Source: an uncultured Eubacteriales bacterium (lineage in GTDB: Bacteria > Bacillota > Clostridia > Christensenellales > Aristaeellaceae). Taken from it: 21,266 bases of DNA. The stretch lies in contig USFL01000004.1 of assembly GCA_900553905.1 (NCBI GenBank), positions 1 through 21,266 on the forward strand, read 5' to 3'. This document shows positions 7,901 to 14,668 of the stretch, piece after piece (positions within the stretch are counted from its first letter, which is position 1; each line of letters starts with the position of its first letter). The notes beneath the pieces were generated by a model. It was not told the origin of the DNA. It was given only the letters and a program-made list of their open reading frames with translations, and did not search any database. Both the position numbers and the translations under genes were made by a program.

Positions 7901-8224
7901 CACCAGCGCGGGCTTGATGACCTCGTTGTAGTAGACGAAGTCGTAGCCGTTGGTCTTGTCATAGGCGCGCTGTACGCGCCCGCCCAGCTCCGGCAGGATC
8001 ATCACGCGCAGATAGTCGTTTTCCAGCCATACCGCGCGGTAGGTCTGATCGATCTTTTCATCGTAAATCTTATCAATGACGGGAAGGGGGTACACCTTGC
8101 CGCTGCTGCCCTGATAGACGCGCTTTTCCAGAAACATGGGATTGGGGTCGGGCTTGCCCACGCCGTAGGTGGGGATAACCACGCTCTCCTCCCAAACCTC
8201 AACCTGACCGGGAATATGTTCCAT
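4955..8224 (-). CDS. DUF5107 (mutarotase-like) protein with long TPR C-terminus
   Basis: 1089 residues, start at ATG 8224 with AAGGAGG 8 bases upstream. Residues about 1-350 form the DUF5107 domain, a galactose-mutarotase-like beta fold with very conserved aromatic/His segments: GGIEFNWPQHHRP (117-129), FLWWANPAVEV (191-201), GVLHIADHHVSPGKKQWTWG (277-296) and YIELMTGMYTDNQPDFTW (315-332). A linker beta region follows. From about residue 500 to the end it is a TPR solenoid (e.g. NAYGMLLMRRGRFEEAEKHF, PYLNLGMALRWQERYDEAFD, AWRNLALVYFNKDHEPQKAL). No signal peptide or membrane segment is visible, so it is probably cytoplasmic. It is divergent from an AraC-type regulator. Its reaction is unknown; carbohydrate binding or conversion is inferred from the fold and the neighbours. 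Confidence 0.9.
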   Translation of the reverse strand: MEHIPGQVEVWEESVVIPTYGVGKPDPNPMFLEKRVYQGSSGKVYPLPVIDKIYDEKIDQTYRAVWLENDYLRVMILPELGGRVQRAYDKTNGYDFVYYNEVIKPALVGLVGPWISGGIEFNWPQHHRPSTFMPVDHTIVENPDGSKTVRVSEVDRMYGTKGMASFTLHPGRAYLEIKGQLYNPTSLPQTFLWWANPAVEVNDHTQSIFPPDVHAVMDHGKRAVSRFPIATGTYYKYDYGAGVDISRYKNIPVPTSYMAYHSDYNFVGGYDYGVEAGVLHIADHHVSPGKKQWTWGCGDFGQAWDRNLTDENGPYIELMTGMYTDNQPDFTWLKPYEEKTFTQAFMPYKKVGAVKNASLDAALGLEVENGAARVCVYATSVREDAVVRLTAGGETLLERRGRLSPTDVFEARVDVAGRQPQELTLSLWHEGRLLLDYTPAPEKIERIPEPAQEAADPEKIASLEELLLTGLHLEQYRHATYAPDPYYLEGLRRDPDDSRLNNAYGMLLMRRGRFEEAEKHFRTAVKRLTWRNPNPYDSEPYLNLGMALRWQERYDEAFDAFYKATWTSAQQEAAFYELAAIAARRGEWAEALSFADKALVKNAHNLKARALRGMLLTRLGRKEEAAAWFAENLRLDPFDYASRLLATDLAGDETTLGLMRNEPESFLGVARDLMAWGDYEGAGRVLGLLQSDGPLPAYYAAFCAARCGRDAAKALKEAGARSRAYCFPNALEDIAVLHFAMAQSPGDASAPYLLGNLFYDRRRYAEARELWERSVELDPSHPTAWRNLALVYFNKDHEPQKALEALERAYALNPSDARVLLELDQLHRRAGWDPARRFAYLYAHKDVVFVRDDLTTEYATLLNLLDRPQEAYDLIMGRRFHPWEGGEGRVTTQYALSLHQLARRDLAAGRHDAAEAKLRAALVFPHNLGEGKLIGARDNDLYYDLSCALEAQGRTDEARACWEKATLGETVPAGAMYCNDQPADLILYQGLALRKLGREDEAKARFHKLLDYGETHIFDEMRIDYFAVSLPDLLIFDDDLNARNRAHCNYLIALGSYGLGDRARAEAAYREVLALDPTHMGAHIQQMPL

Positions 8225-8258
8225 AGCGACAGCCTCCTTGCTGGATTTTCGTATGCCT

Positions 8259-8267
8259 ATCATAGCA
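8259..8267 (-). promoter_or_regulatory. Extended -10 promoter of the DUF5107-TPR gene
   Basis: Minus strand TGC-TATGAT, an extended -10 (TGn) element. There is no good -35 at the right distance, which suits an activator-dependent promoter. It lies 35 bases upstream of the start, in the gap shared with the divergent AraC-type gene. Confidence 0.5.
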
Positions 8268-8353
8268 CGTCCAGGGCCTTGCCGGTTGATTGCACTTGCT
8301 GCTTTGTTTGCATTTTTTGCGCAGGTGTACAAAGAAGAGCCGCAGGATGGATA

Positions 8354-8382
8354 TTGACGCGCACAATAGAAAAGGTTACAAT
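8354..8382 (+). promoter_or_regulatory. Promoter of the first AraC-family regulator
   Basis: -35 TTGACG (8354-8359), 17-base spacer, -10 TACAAT (8377-8382), 64 bases before the chosen start. Near-consensus and well placed. Confidence 0.7.
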
Positions 8383-8445
8383 GGAAAACAATTGAAGAAA
8401 ACGGAATTTTGCATTGTTGCCGTACAAAGGATGGGGGAAAAGCAG

Positions 8446-9290
8446 ATGAAAATCCGAGAACGGGGCGTGCTGGCCGAATCGGAAATCTACTTTCATACGC
8501 CCAGCGAAATGGCGCGGCGGATGTTTTTCTACCTGCGCTGTACGGGGCGGTATCTCTGCGACGAGACCTATGCCGTGCAGTGCCAGTCCTACAACAGCTT
8601 TCTCATCCTCTATGTGGTGCGGGGACAGGGGTGCTGCTACGTTGACGATGAGCGCGTGCCCTGTCCGCAGGGCACTTTGCGCTGCTGGACTGCTACCGTC
8701 CCCACCGCTACGGCACCGATACCGGCTGGGAAATCCTGTGGATTCACTATGACGGCGTGCTGGTCCGGGACTATTATGAGGCTGTTGTGAATACCCGCTG
8801 CCAGGTGATTTTTCCGCAGAATCCCTATGCCCTCATGCGGGGGCTGGAGCGCATCTACCGCATGTATCATCATGAAAAACGCGCCAATGAGGCGCTGATA
8901 TCAAAGAACATCGTCAATATCCTCACCGGTTTTCTGACCGCGCAGACGCCCGGCGAGACGGGGCAAAGCCATTCCGCCGCCATCGAGGAGCTGTTGAGCT
9001 ATATCACGGAGAACATCGACCAGCCGCTGTCCCTGGAGGAGCTTGCCCGGCGCGCGTCGCTCAGCCCGTTCTATTTTTCGCGCGTGTTCAAGCGGGAAAC
9101 CGGCTATACGCTCCGGGAATACCTCCTGAAAACGCGCGTGAACCGGGCCAAGTTCTATCTCAAAACCACGTCGCTTTCCCTCAAGGAAATCTCCTACCGC
9201 TGCGGCTACGGCAGCGAATCCACCTTCTGCACCACCTTCCGCCATGCCACGGGCCTCACCCCCATGGGCTACCGCAGCAACAGCCTGTGA
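8446..9290 (+). pseudogene. AraC-family transcriptional regulator, frameshifted
   Basis: The N-terminal frame (MKIRERGVLAESEIYFHTPS to VDDERVPCPQGTL) is a cupin-like sensor domain. At about 8677-8683 the reading frame is lost, and the continuation (LLDCYRPHRYGTDTGWEILW, then two AraC-type HTH units, about 8980-9280, with LSLEELARRASLSPFYFSRV and LSLKEISYRCGYGSESTF) is in another frame. Restoring one missing base gives 281 residues, the usual length. ATG 8431 is an alternative start; 8446 has a better spaced G-rich site. It would control the divergent DUF5107 gene and perhaps the importer. As read it is a broken gene, but a single-base sequence error cannot be excluded because the HTH half is perfectly conserved. 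Confidence 0.85.
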
Positions 9291-9304
9291 CCAGAGGACG
9301 CGGC

Positions 9305-9337
9305 AACAAGGCTCCCCGCGCGCCGGGGAGCCTTGTT
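9305..9337. terminator. Bidirectional hairpin terminator after the AraC-type gene
   Basis: AACAAGGCTCCCCG (9305-9318) and its exact inverse (9324-9337) form a 14-bp stem with a 5-base loop, 14 bases past the regulator's stop. Its outer stem ends in TTGTT on the plus strand and also on the minus strand, so it can act in both directions. Confidence 0.75.
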
Positions 9338-9342
9338 CATTC

Positions 9343-9377
9343 ATAAAGAAAGAGGGGCAGGGCGTATGCCCTGCCCC
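9343..9377 (-). terminator. Terminator of the sugar ABC importer operon
   Basis: GGGGCAGGGC (9354-9363) / GCCCTGCCCC (9368-9377) is a perfect 10-bp stem with a 4-base loop. On the minus strand it is followed by TCTTTCTTT and lies 16 bases after the binding-protein stop. Confidence 0.85.
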
Positions 9378-9393
9378 GGATTCACGATGCGTC

Positions 9394-10368
9394 TTACTCG
9401 GCGTAAGCGCCCATGACTTCCTGGTAGGTTTCGGGGGTCACAACCACGGCGTCCACGGCGGTCTCCATCGGGGGCTCCTCGCCGTTGATGATCTGAAGCA
9501 GCACTTCCACAGAGCCGCGGCCCACCTGGTCGGCGGAGAAGTAGGCGGAAGCCTTCATGGCGTTGGGGCCTTCCTTCTTCCACTCGTCCTTGGCCATGTA
9601 GGCGCCCAGGCCCACCACGCAGGCGTCGGCGTCCAGACCGGCGGACTCCAGAGCGCGCAGAGCGCCGATGCAGCCTTCCTCGTTGGCGCCGGTCACCAGC
9701 CACTTCTTGATTTCGGGATGCGCGGTCAGCACGGCGGCAGCGGCGGTGTTGCCCTTGTCGGTGGTGCCGTCATAGTCGGCCTTGAAGATCTTGGCGGTGT
9801 CAAACTCGGGGCAGAGCTCGACGAACTTGTTGTACTCGCCCTCGGCGCGCGGCACGCAGCTGGACACGGTGTCCATGGTCATGATGAGCAGGCCGCACTC
9901 GGGGTCGGTCACCAGGTTGTTTTCCTTGGCATAATCGGCGATCCACTGGCCGTTGGCCTCGCCGATGACATAGGCGTTGATGCCAACCCAGGGCACCAGC
10001 TTGTTGCCGTCCGCATCCTACAGGGCGTCGTCAGTGGCGACGACGGGAATGTTGGCCTCCACCAGCTTGTCCACGGCAGCCTGGGACATGGTCTGGTCGG
10101 GGATGCAGGTCACAACGCCCACGGCGTTGTTGGCGATGGCGTTGTCAATGGCCTTGAGGTACTCTTCGGGGCTCATCTTGGCATCGACATAGGTGAAGTC
10201 GTATCCGGCTTCCTTGGCGGCGGCTTCGGCGGCGACGCCTTCATCGATGAACCAGGTCTGGTCGCCGGCCTTGTAGATGCCGTAGATCATGCCCTTGCTC
10301 TCCGCCATGGCGGAAGCGGCGCCCAGCAGCAGCGCCACAGTCAGGATGATGGCCAGAGTCTTTTTCAT
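9394..10368 (-). pseudogene. Sugar ABC transporter substrate-binding protein, interrupted by in-frame TAG
   Basis: The reading frame of 324 codons (325 with the stop) starts at ATG 10368, with AAAGGAGG 7 bases upstream. Residues 1-23 are a Sec signal (MKK, hydrophobic LAIILTVALLLGAASA, cleavage after AMA). The rest is a periplasmic-binding fold of the AraF/RbsB class: VTCIPDQTMSQAAVDKLVEA, IPVVATDDAL, HPEIKKWLVTGANEEG, and a C-terminal GEEPPMETAVDAVVVTPETY, similar to arabinose-binding proteins. Codon 117 (minus-strand TAG, 10020-10018) stops the frame after DDAL; the same frame continues (DADGNKLVPWVGINAY) with no other damage, so one substitution from CAG, AAG or GAG explains it. No lipobox cysteine is present. 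Third gene of ATPase-permease-binding protein. Confidence 0.85.
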
Positions 10369-10391
10369 AGTAACGTCCTCCTTTTTATTTC

Positions 10392-10409
10392 TATGCCACA
10401 CCGGGCATA
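10392..10409 (-). other. Small intergenic hairpin between permease and binding-protein genes
   Basis: TATGCC and GGCATA form a 6-bp stem with a 6-base loop in the 56-base gap upstream of the binding-protein ribosome binding site. Such stems in importer operons can raise the level of the binding-protein segment. Short, so weakly supported. Confidence 0.3.
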
Positions 10410-10424
10410 TTGACGAGATGGGGA

Positions 10425-11267
10425 TCAGCCGTTCTTCTTGCTGGCTTCCAGCAGCTGGCGCTCGCGGTTCTGCTTGCGGATGTAGTCGGAGGTCAGCGCG
10501 AAGAGCAGCAGCGCGCCCTTGGCCACATACTGCCAGAACGACGGTACGTTGACCATGGTCAGGCCCGTGTTGAACGCCTGAATCAGGAACACGCCGATGA
10601 TGGTGCCGCCCATGGTGCCCACGCCGCCGGTGAAGGAGACGCCGCCGAGGATGACCGCGGTGATGGCGTCAAACTCCAGGTTGACGTTGGCGGCGGGCTG
10701 TCCGCTGTTCATGCGGGCCGCAAAGACGATGCCGCCGATGGCGCACATCATGCCCATCATCACAAAGCACAATAGCACGATGCGGCGCGGGTTGAGGCCG
10801 GCCAGGCGGGCGGCGCTCTCGTTGCCGCCAATGGCGATGGGGCGGCCGTCACAGAGGATGTAGGCGAAGCCGCGCACGATGCTCTGCGTAACCAGCGTGG
10901 CGATGAAGGCCTGCAATTTGATGCGGTTGACCATGAAGGCGTTGAACACGCCGATGAGCGCACCGGCCAGGATGGTGATGAGGAAGGAGAGGTAGAGGTT
11001 CATCCCCTGGCTGACCAGCAGCGCTGCCAGCACGCCGGAGAAGGCCGCCAGCGAGCCGGGAGACAGGTCGTTCTGGCCCGCGATGATCAGGTAGGTGTGG
11101 CCGATGGCGACCAGGCCCACCAGCGACGTGGCCACGAGGATGTTGACAAAGTTGGTCCACGACAGGAAGTTGCGGTTCAGCAGCGTGAACATGGCGAAGA
11201 CCACCACCGTGGCGCCGATCAGGATCAGCTTGTCGCCGCCGAACGCGTTTTTCAACTTTTGTTTCAT
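10425..11267 (-). CDS. Sugar ABC transporter permease, apparently missing an internal segment
   Basis: 280 residues of the RbsC/AraH/MglC permease family: IGHTYLIIAGQNDLSPGSLA (about 55-74), FNAFMVNRIKLQAFIATL (about 108-125), AIGGNESAARLAG (145-157), FDAITAVILGGVSFTGGVGT. Family members are about 320-330 long. At residues 141-146 the text passes directly from GRPI, which normally precedes a loop and a further membrane helix, to AIGGNESAAR, which normally follows that helix. An in-frame loss of roughly 40-50 residues is therefore likely, and would disturb the membrane topology. The ATG overlaps the ATPase stop in an ATGA, so translation is coupled. An unusual short paralogue is the alternative. 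Confidence 0.85.
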   Translation of the reverse strand: MKQKLKNAFGGDKLILIGATVVVFAMFTLLNRNFLSWTNFVNILVATSLVGLVAIGHTYLIIAGQNDLSPGSLAAFSGVLAALLVSQGMNLYLSFLITILAGALIGVFNAFMVNRIKLQAFIATLVTQSIVRGFAYILCDGRPIAIGGNESAARLAGLNPRRIVLLCFVMMGMMCAIGGIVFAARMNSGQPAANVNLEFDAITAVILGGVSFTGGVGTMGGTIIGVFLIQAFNTGLTMVNVPSFWQYVAKGALLLFALTSDYIRKQNRERQLLEASKKNG

Positions 11268-12790
11268 GCCTTTTCCCTCCGATTCTGTGTTTCGTCCGTT
11301 TCCACCATGCCCAGAGCTAGCAGGCGGTCCTCCGTGGCTTCCTCCCGCATGACCTCGCCCGCGACACGGCGCGCGCGCATGACGATGATGCGGTCGATCA
11401 GGCCGATGACTTCCGGCAGCTCGGAGGAGATGAGGATGACGCCCAGCCCCTGCTTGGCAAATTCACAGATCATGCGGTAAAACTCCGCCTTGGCCCCCAC
11501 GTCGATGCCCTTGGTGGGCTCGTCGAGAATTAGCACCCGGGGATTGGTGCCCAGCCAGCGGGCGACGATGCACTTTTGCTGATTGCCGCCCGAGAGCTCC
11601 ACGATTTTCTTGTGCGGGCTGGGGGTGCGGATGCGGAAATCGCGGATGCCCTTCTCCGCCGTCTCCAGCTCGCTGCGGCGGTTGAGCACGCCCAGACGGT
11701 TGGAATGCTGCTCCAGCATGGACACGTTGATGTTGTCGCACACGTCCAGGTTGGCCAGGATGCCCTGCATCTTGCGGTCCTCCGGCACCAGGACGATGCC
11801 GTGGCGCATGGCGTCGTGCGGGCTTTTGCAGTGGATTTTCTTCCCATCCAGCAGCACCTCGCCGCCGGTCATGCGGTCGGCGCCAATCACCGCGCGCATC
11901 GTCTCGGTGCGCCCCGCGCCTACCAGGCCGGAGAAGCCCAGCACCTCGCCCGCGTGCAGGGAGAAGGAAACATCGTCCACATAGTCGGAGGAAAGGTGGC
12001 GCACCTCCAGCAGCACATCCCCGATCTTCTTGTCGCGGTCCAGCGAGCTGTAGATATCGCCAAGATCGCGGCCCACCATCATGCGGATCAGCTGTCCCTC
12101 GTCAACCTCGCTGGTCTTGACGGTGTCCACATAGCGGCCGTCCTTGAACACCGCGACCTTGTCGGTGATCTCAAAGATCTCGCTCATGCGGTGGGACACG
12201 TAGATGATGATCTTGTCCTCGTCGCGCAGCTTGCGGATGATGCGGAACAGGCTTTCGATCTCCGAATCGCTAAGGCTCGCGGAGGGCTCGTCAAAGCAGA
12301 TGACGCGCAGGTTCTCGCGGCTGTAGGCCTTCATGATCTCCACCATCTGCTGGTAGGCCACGCTCAGGTCCTTGACCTTGTCGGTGGGACGGATGGGCAG
12401 GCCGAAATTGGCGATGATGCGCGCGGCCATCTCGTTGGCCTTGTGCTGGTTGATCACGCCCAGCGCATTTGCCGGCATGCGGCCCAGATAGATGTTCTCG
12501 GCCACGGAAAGCTCCATGAGGATCTGGCGCTCCTGGTAGATGATGCTCACGCCCGCCTCAATGGCCTCGTGAGGATTGCGGAAATGAACCTCCTCGCCGT
12601 TGATGAGGTACTGTCCGGAGCTTGGCTGGTAGTCGCCGTTGAGGGTTTTGAGCAGCGTGGACTTGCCGGCGCCGTTCTCGCCCAGGAAAGCGAGCACCTC
12701 GCCGCTGTAGGCCGTAAAGCTGACGTTGTCCAGCGCCTTTACGCCCGGAAAGTATTTGGTGATGTTTCGAAACTCCAGCGTGTTGCCCAT
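11264..12790 (-). CDS. Sugar ABC transporter ATP-binding protein (AraG/RbsA/MglA class)
   Basis: 508 residues with two fused nucleotide-binding domains, as usual for monosaccharide importers. Domain 1: Walker A GENGAGKST (37-45), signature-like LSVAYQQ (142-148), Walker B VICFDEPSA (163-171), then YVSHRMSEIF. Domain 2 has the degenerate Walker A GLVGAGRTE typical of this class, an intact LSGGNQQK signature and VLILDEPTKGIDVG. Start at ATG 12790 with CAGGAGG 9 bases upstream; a longer upstream frame runs through the promoter gap. First gene of the importer operon and intact, in contrast to the permease and binding protein after it. Divergent from the aldose epimerase gene. Confidence 0.95.
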   Translation of the reverse strand: MGNTLEFRNITKYFPGVKALDNVSFTAYSGEVLAFLGENGAGKSTLLKTLNGDYQPSSGQYLINGEEVHFRNPHEAIEAGVSIIYQERQILMELSVAENIYLGRMPANALGVINQHKANEMAARIIANFGLPIRPTDKVKDLSVAYQQMVEIMKAYSRENLRVICFDEPSASLSDSEIESLFRIIRKLRDEDKIIIYVSHRMSEIFEITDKVAVFKDGRYVDTVKTSEVDEGQLIRMMVGRDLGDIYSSLDRDKKIGDVLLEVRHLSSDYVDDVSFSLHAGEVLGFSGLVGAGRTETMRAVIGADRMTGGEVLLDGKKIHCKSPHDAMRHGIVLVPEDRKMQGILANLDVCDNINVSMLEQHSNRLGVLNRRSELETAEKGIRDFRIRTPSPHKKIVELSGGNQQKCIVARWLGTNPRVLILDEPTKGIDVGAKAEFYRMICEFAKQGLGVILISSELPEVIGLIDRIIVMRARRVAGEVMREEATEDRLLALGMVETDETQNRREKA

Positions 12791-12842
12791 TGAAAACGCC
12801 TCCTGGAAGCACAGCCTGTTTCTTTGGTCATTTCGTAGGAAA

Positions 12843-12851
12843 AGTATAGCA
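12843..12851 (-). promoter_or_regulatory. Extended -10 promoter of the importer operon
   Basis: Minus strand TGC-TATACT, 52 bases before the ATPase start, without a good -35. It has the same layout as the promoter of the DUF5107 gene (TGC-TATGAT), which hints at a shared activator. Confidence 0.5.
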
Positions 12852-12922
12852 TGTTTGGCGTCCGTTTGCTTATTTCGCCTTGCCCATTCATTTTGATTTG
12901 TTGCTGTTTTTCCATGGGCCCG

Positions 12923-12950
12923 TTGCACCCATAAAACAATTCGGTATACT
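12923..12950 (+). promoter_or_regulatory. Promoter of the aldose 1-epimerase gene
   Basis: -35 TTGCAC (12923-12928), 16-base spacer, -10 TATACT (12945-12950), 47 bases before the TTG start. Confidence 0.65.
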
Positions 12951-12997
12951 GATGAAAACTGGAAAGTCTGCGCGCTGGCGGGAAGGAATGAGAGAAA

Positions 12998-13969
12998 TTG
13001 CATAGAAAAACGGATGTGATCCTGCGCAATCTCCATGGCACGGAGGCGTTTCTCGCCTGTGAGGGCGCTTCGCTCACGGGGCTGACCCTTTCTGGGGACG
13101 GCGGCCACTTCGTAAATGTTGCGCTGACGCCCCAGGGCCCCTGCGATCCCAGCTGCGCGGGGGCGACGCTGGCCCCCTACGCGGGCCGGCTGCGCGGCGG
13201 CCTGCTCTGCATCGGGGGACGTACCCTGCGGCTCGCCGTCAACGAGGGTCCCAACCAGCTTCACGGCGGTCCCAACAGCCTGGTGCACCGGCCGTGGCGC
13301 ACGCAGGGCGTGACACGGGGAGACGGCTGGAGCGAGGCCGCCTTTGAGGCGGAGCTGGACGACGGCGTGGACGGCTATCCGGGCCGGCGCCTGTTTCGCA
13401 CGGTATACCGCCTGTGGGACGACGACCGGCTGGATATCACTTTGGAGGCCCGCAGCGACCGGCTCACGGTGGTCAACCTGTCCCATCATGCCTACTGGAA
13501 CCTGAGCGGCGACTTTTCACGCCCTGCCGACGATCAGCTCATCCGCGTCAACGCCTGCGCCGTTTATCTCAACGGCGAGGGGCACCTGCCCGTGGGCGTG
13601 GCGGCGTGCGGTCAGCCGCCCTTTGATGTGGCGCAACTCCGTCCGGTCATGCGCGCGGAGGAGGCGGGGGACCCCCAGCTGGCCCTGGCCAACGGGTACA
13701 ACCACGCCTTCCGCCTGCATGGGGGAGAGGAACCGGCGGCGGAGCTGCTGGACCCCGTTTCCGGGCGCAGGCTGCGCCTGTACACGGACCAGCCCTGCCT
13801 GGTGGTCTATGCCGGCGGCTACCTGACCCCGGCGCGGTGCGCCGTCGCGCTGGAGCCACAGGAACTTCCCCGCCTTGCGCCCGACGCCCCCGGCCCCATG
13901 CTGGAGCCGGGAAGCGTCTACCGCCGTCATATCCGCTATGCCTTTGACCGCCTGACGCCGCCTACATGA
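12998..13969 (+). CDS. galM: Aldose 1-epimerase (mutarotase)
   Basis: 323 residues. It interconverts alpha and beta anomers of aldoses in the cytoplasm, here probably of the imported sugar before oxidation. GalM family marks in order: PYAGRL with R64, NQLHGG (86-91), [11 protein letters not shown] (161-171) with the catalytic His (H164 by alignment of the motif), GYNHAFRL and ALEPQE with the catalytic Glu E286. The start is TTG at 12998, 10 bases after GGAAGGA; a nearby ATG (12988) leads quickly to a stop. Its stop overlaps the end of the convergent RraA-like gene by 8 bases. Intact. Sugar specificity cannot be read from sequence. Confidence 0.93.
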   Translation: MHRKTDVILRNLHGTEAFLACEGASLTGLTLSGDGGHFVNVALTPQGPCDPSCAGATLAPYAGRLRGGLLCIGGRTLRLAVNEGPNQLHGGPNSLVHRPWRTQGVTRGDGWSEAAFEAELDDGVDGYPGRRLFRTVYRLWDDDRLDITLEARSDRLTVVNLSHHAYWNLSGDFSRPADDQLIRVNACAVYLNGEGHLPVGVAACGQPPFDVAQLRPVMRAEEAGDPQLALANGYNHAFRLHGGEEPAAELLDPVSGRRLRLYTDQPCLVVYAGGYLTPARCAVALEPQELPRLAPDAPGPMLEPGSVYRRHIRYAFDRLTPPT

Positions 13970-14651
13970 CGCCGTGGATGCGGAAGGCCTCGCTCGCGCT
14001 CATGCCGGCGCGGATGGCCTCGCCCACGGTCTTTTCGCCGGTCACCTTTTCGCAGGCGCGCTCAAGCACCTCGGCCTCGATGCCCTGGGGAATCACCAGC
14101 ACGCCGTCCAGGTCGCCAAAGACGATGTCCCCCGGCAGCACGCGCACGCCCTCGATCTCGATGGGCACGCGGTAGTCGATCACCTTGCCCCGCGGGGCCT
14201 GGTCCTGCGCGTAGCGGCCATAGGAGAAGCAGGGGAAGTTCAATTCCAGGATGCCGCGCGTGTCGCGGTGGAAGCCGTTGACCACCGCGCCCGCCGCGCC
14301 CAGCTTCTGCATGCGGGTGCACATCAGCTCGCCCACCAGCGCGTAGCGCGGCGAGGACCCCGAACACAGATAGACCTCGTTTTCCTTCAGATCGTCCAGC
14401 GCCTCCATCATCAGGCCGAAGGAGCGGCGCATCTGCTCGCTGCGCCCCGACGCGTCGCCCTGCACGGTATCGGCCTCCAGCACCGTCATGGCGCGCCCCG
14501 CCACGATCATATCGTCGCGCATGGGCATGATGCGGCTGGGCAGAAACTGGTGCACATAGCCCATCTGGTCCAGGATGTCGCCCACGACGGCGGTGTAGAG
14601 CTGCTGGCGCATGAGGGAAAACATCTCCGCGTCGCTGTTCCAAAGTGCCAC
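13962..14651 (-). CDS. RraA-like / HMG-aldolase family protein
   Basis: 229 residues from GTG 14651, chosen because AAAGGAGG ends 6 bases before it; ATG 14657 sits directly on the ribosome binding site. The RraA fold (formerly mis-named dimethylmenaquinone methyltransferase) includes metal-dependent 4-hydroxy-4-methyl-2-oxoglutarate aldolases. The family block aligned to GELLxTxAxxxGxxGxVxxGxxRD is present as [16 protein letters not shown] followed by [10 protein letters not shown], with the metal/substrate Arg-Asp pair. The C-terminal [16 protein letters not shown] is also typical. It follows the IlvD/Edd gene with 17 bases between, so an aldolase cleaving a 2-keto-3-deoxy-aldonate is a reasonable inference. 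Plain RraA RNase E inhibitor function is unlikely in this context. Confidence 0.88.
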   Translation of the reverse strand: MALWNSDAEMFSLMRQQLYTAVVGDILDQMGYVHQFLPSRIMPMRDDMIVAGRAMTVLEADTVQGDASGRSEQMRRSFGLMMEALDDLKENEVYLCSGSSPRYALVGELMCTRMQKLGAAGAVVNGFHRDTRGILELNFPCFSYGRYAQDQAPRGKVIDYRVPIEIEGVRVLPGDIVFGDLDGVLVIPQGIEAEVLERACEKVTGEKTVGEAIRAGMSASEAFRIHGVM

Positions 14652-14668
14652 AACCATTCCTCCTTTGT

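Noticed and set aside
5177..8395. 1072-codon open frame on the plus strand opposite the DUF5107-TPR gene
   Set aside because: It is an antisense shadow caused by high GC. It has no ribosome binding site or family motif, and its residues are those typical of reverse-complemented GC-rich codons.
703..10020. Reassignment of TAG to an amino acid in this genome
   Set aside because: Only one internal TAG is seen in the recognisable genes, while TAG is used as an apparently normal stop at the ends of the DUF4041 (2038-2040) and RraA-like (13962-13964) genes. A point mutation is simpler.
9244..10413. 389-codon plus-strand frame opposite the binding-protein gene
   Set aside because: Gly/His/Val-rich antisense shadow; it crosses two strong terminators and lacks a start signal.
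11576..12793. 405-codon plus-strand frame opposite the ABC ATPase
   Set aside because: Antisense shadow of a clearly conserved ATPase gene.
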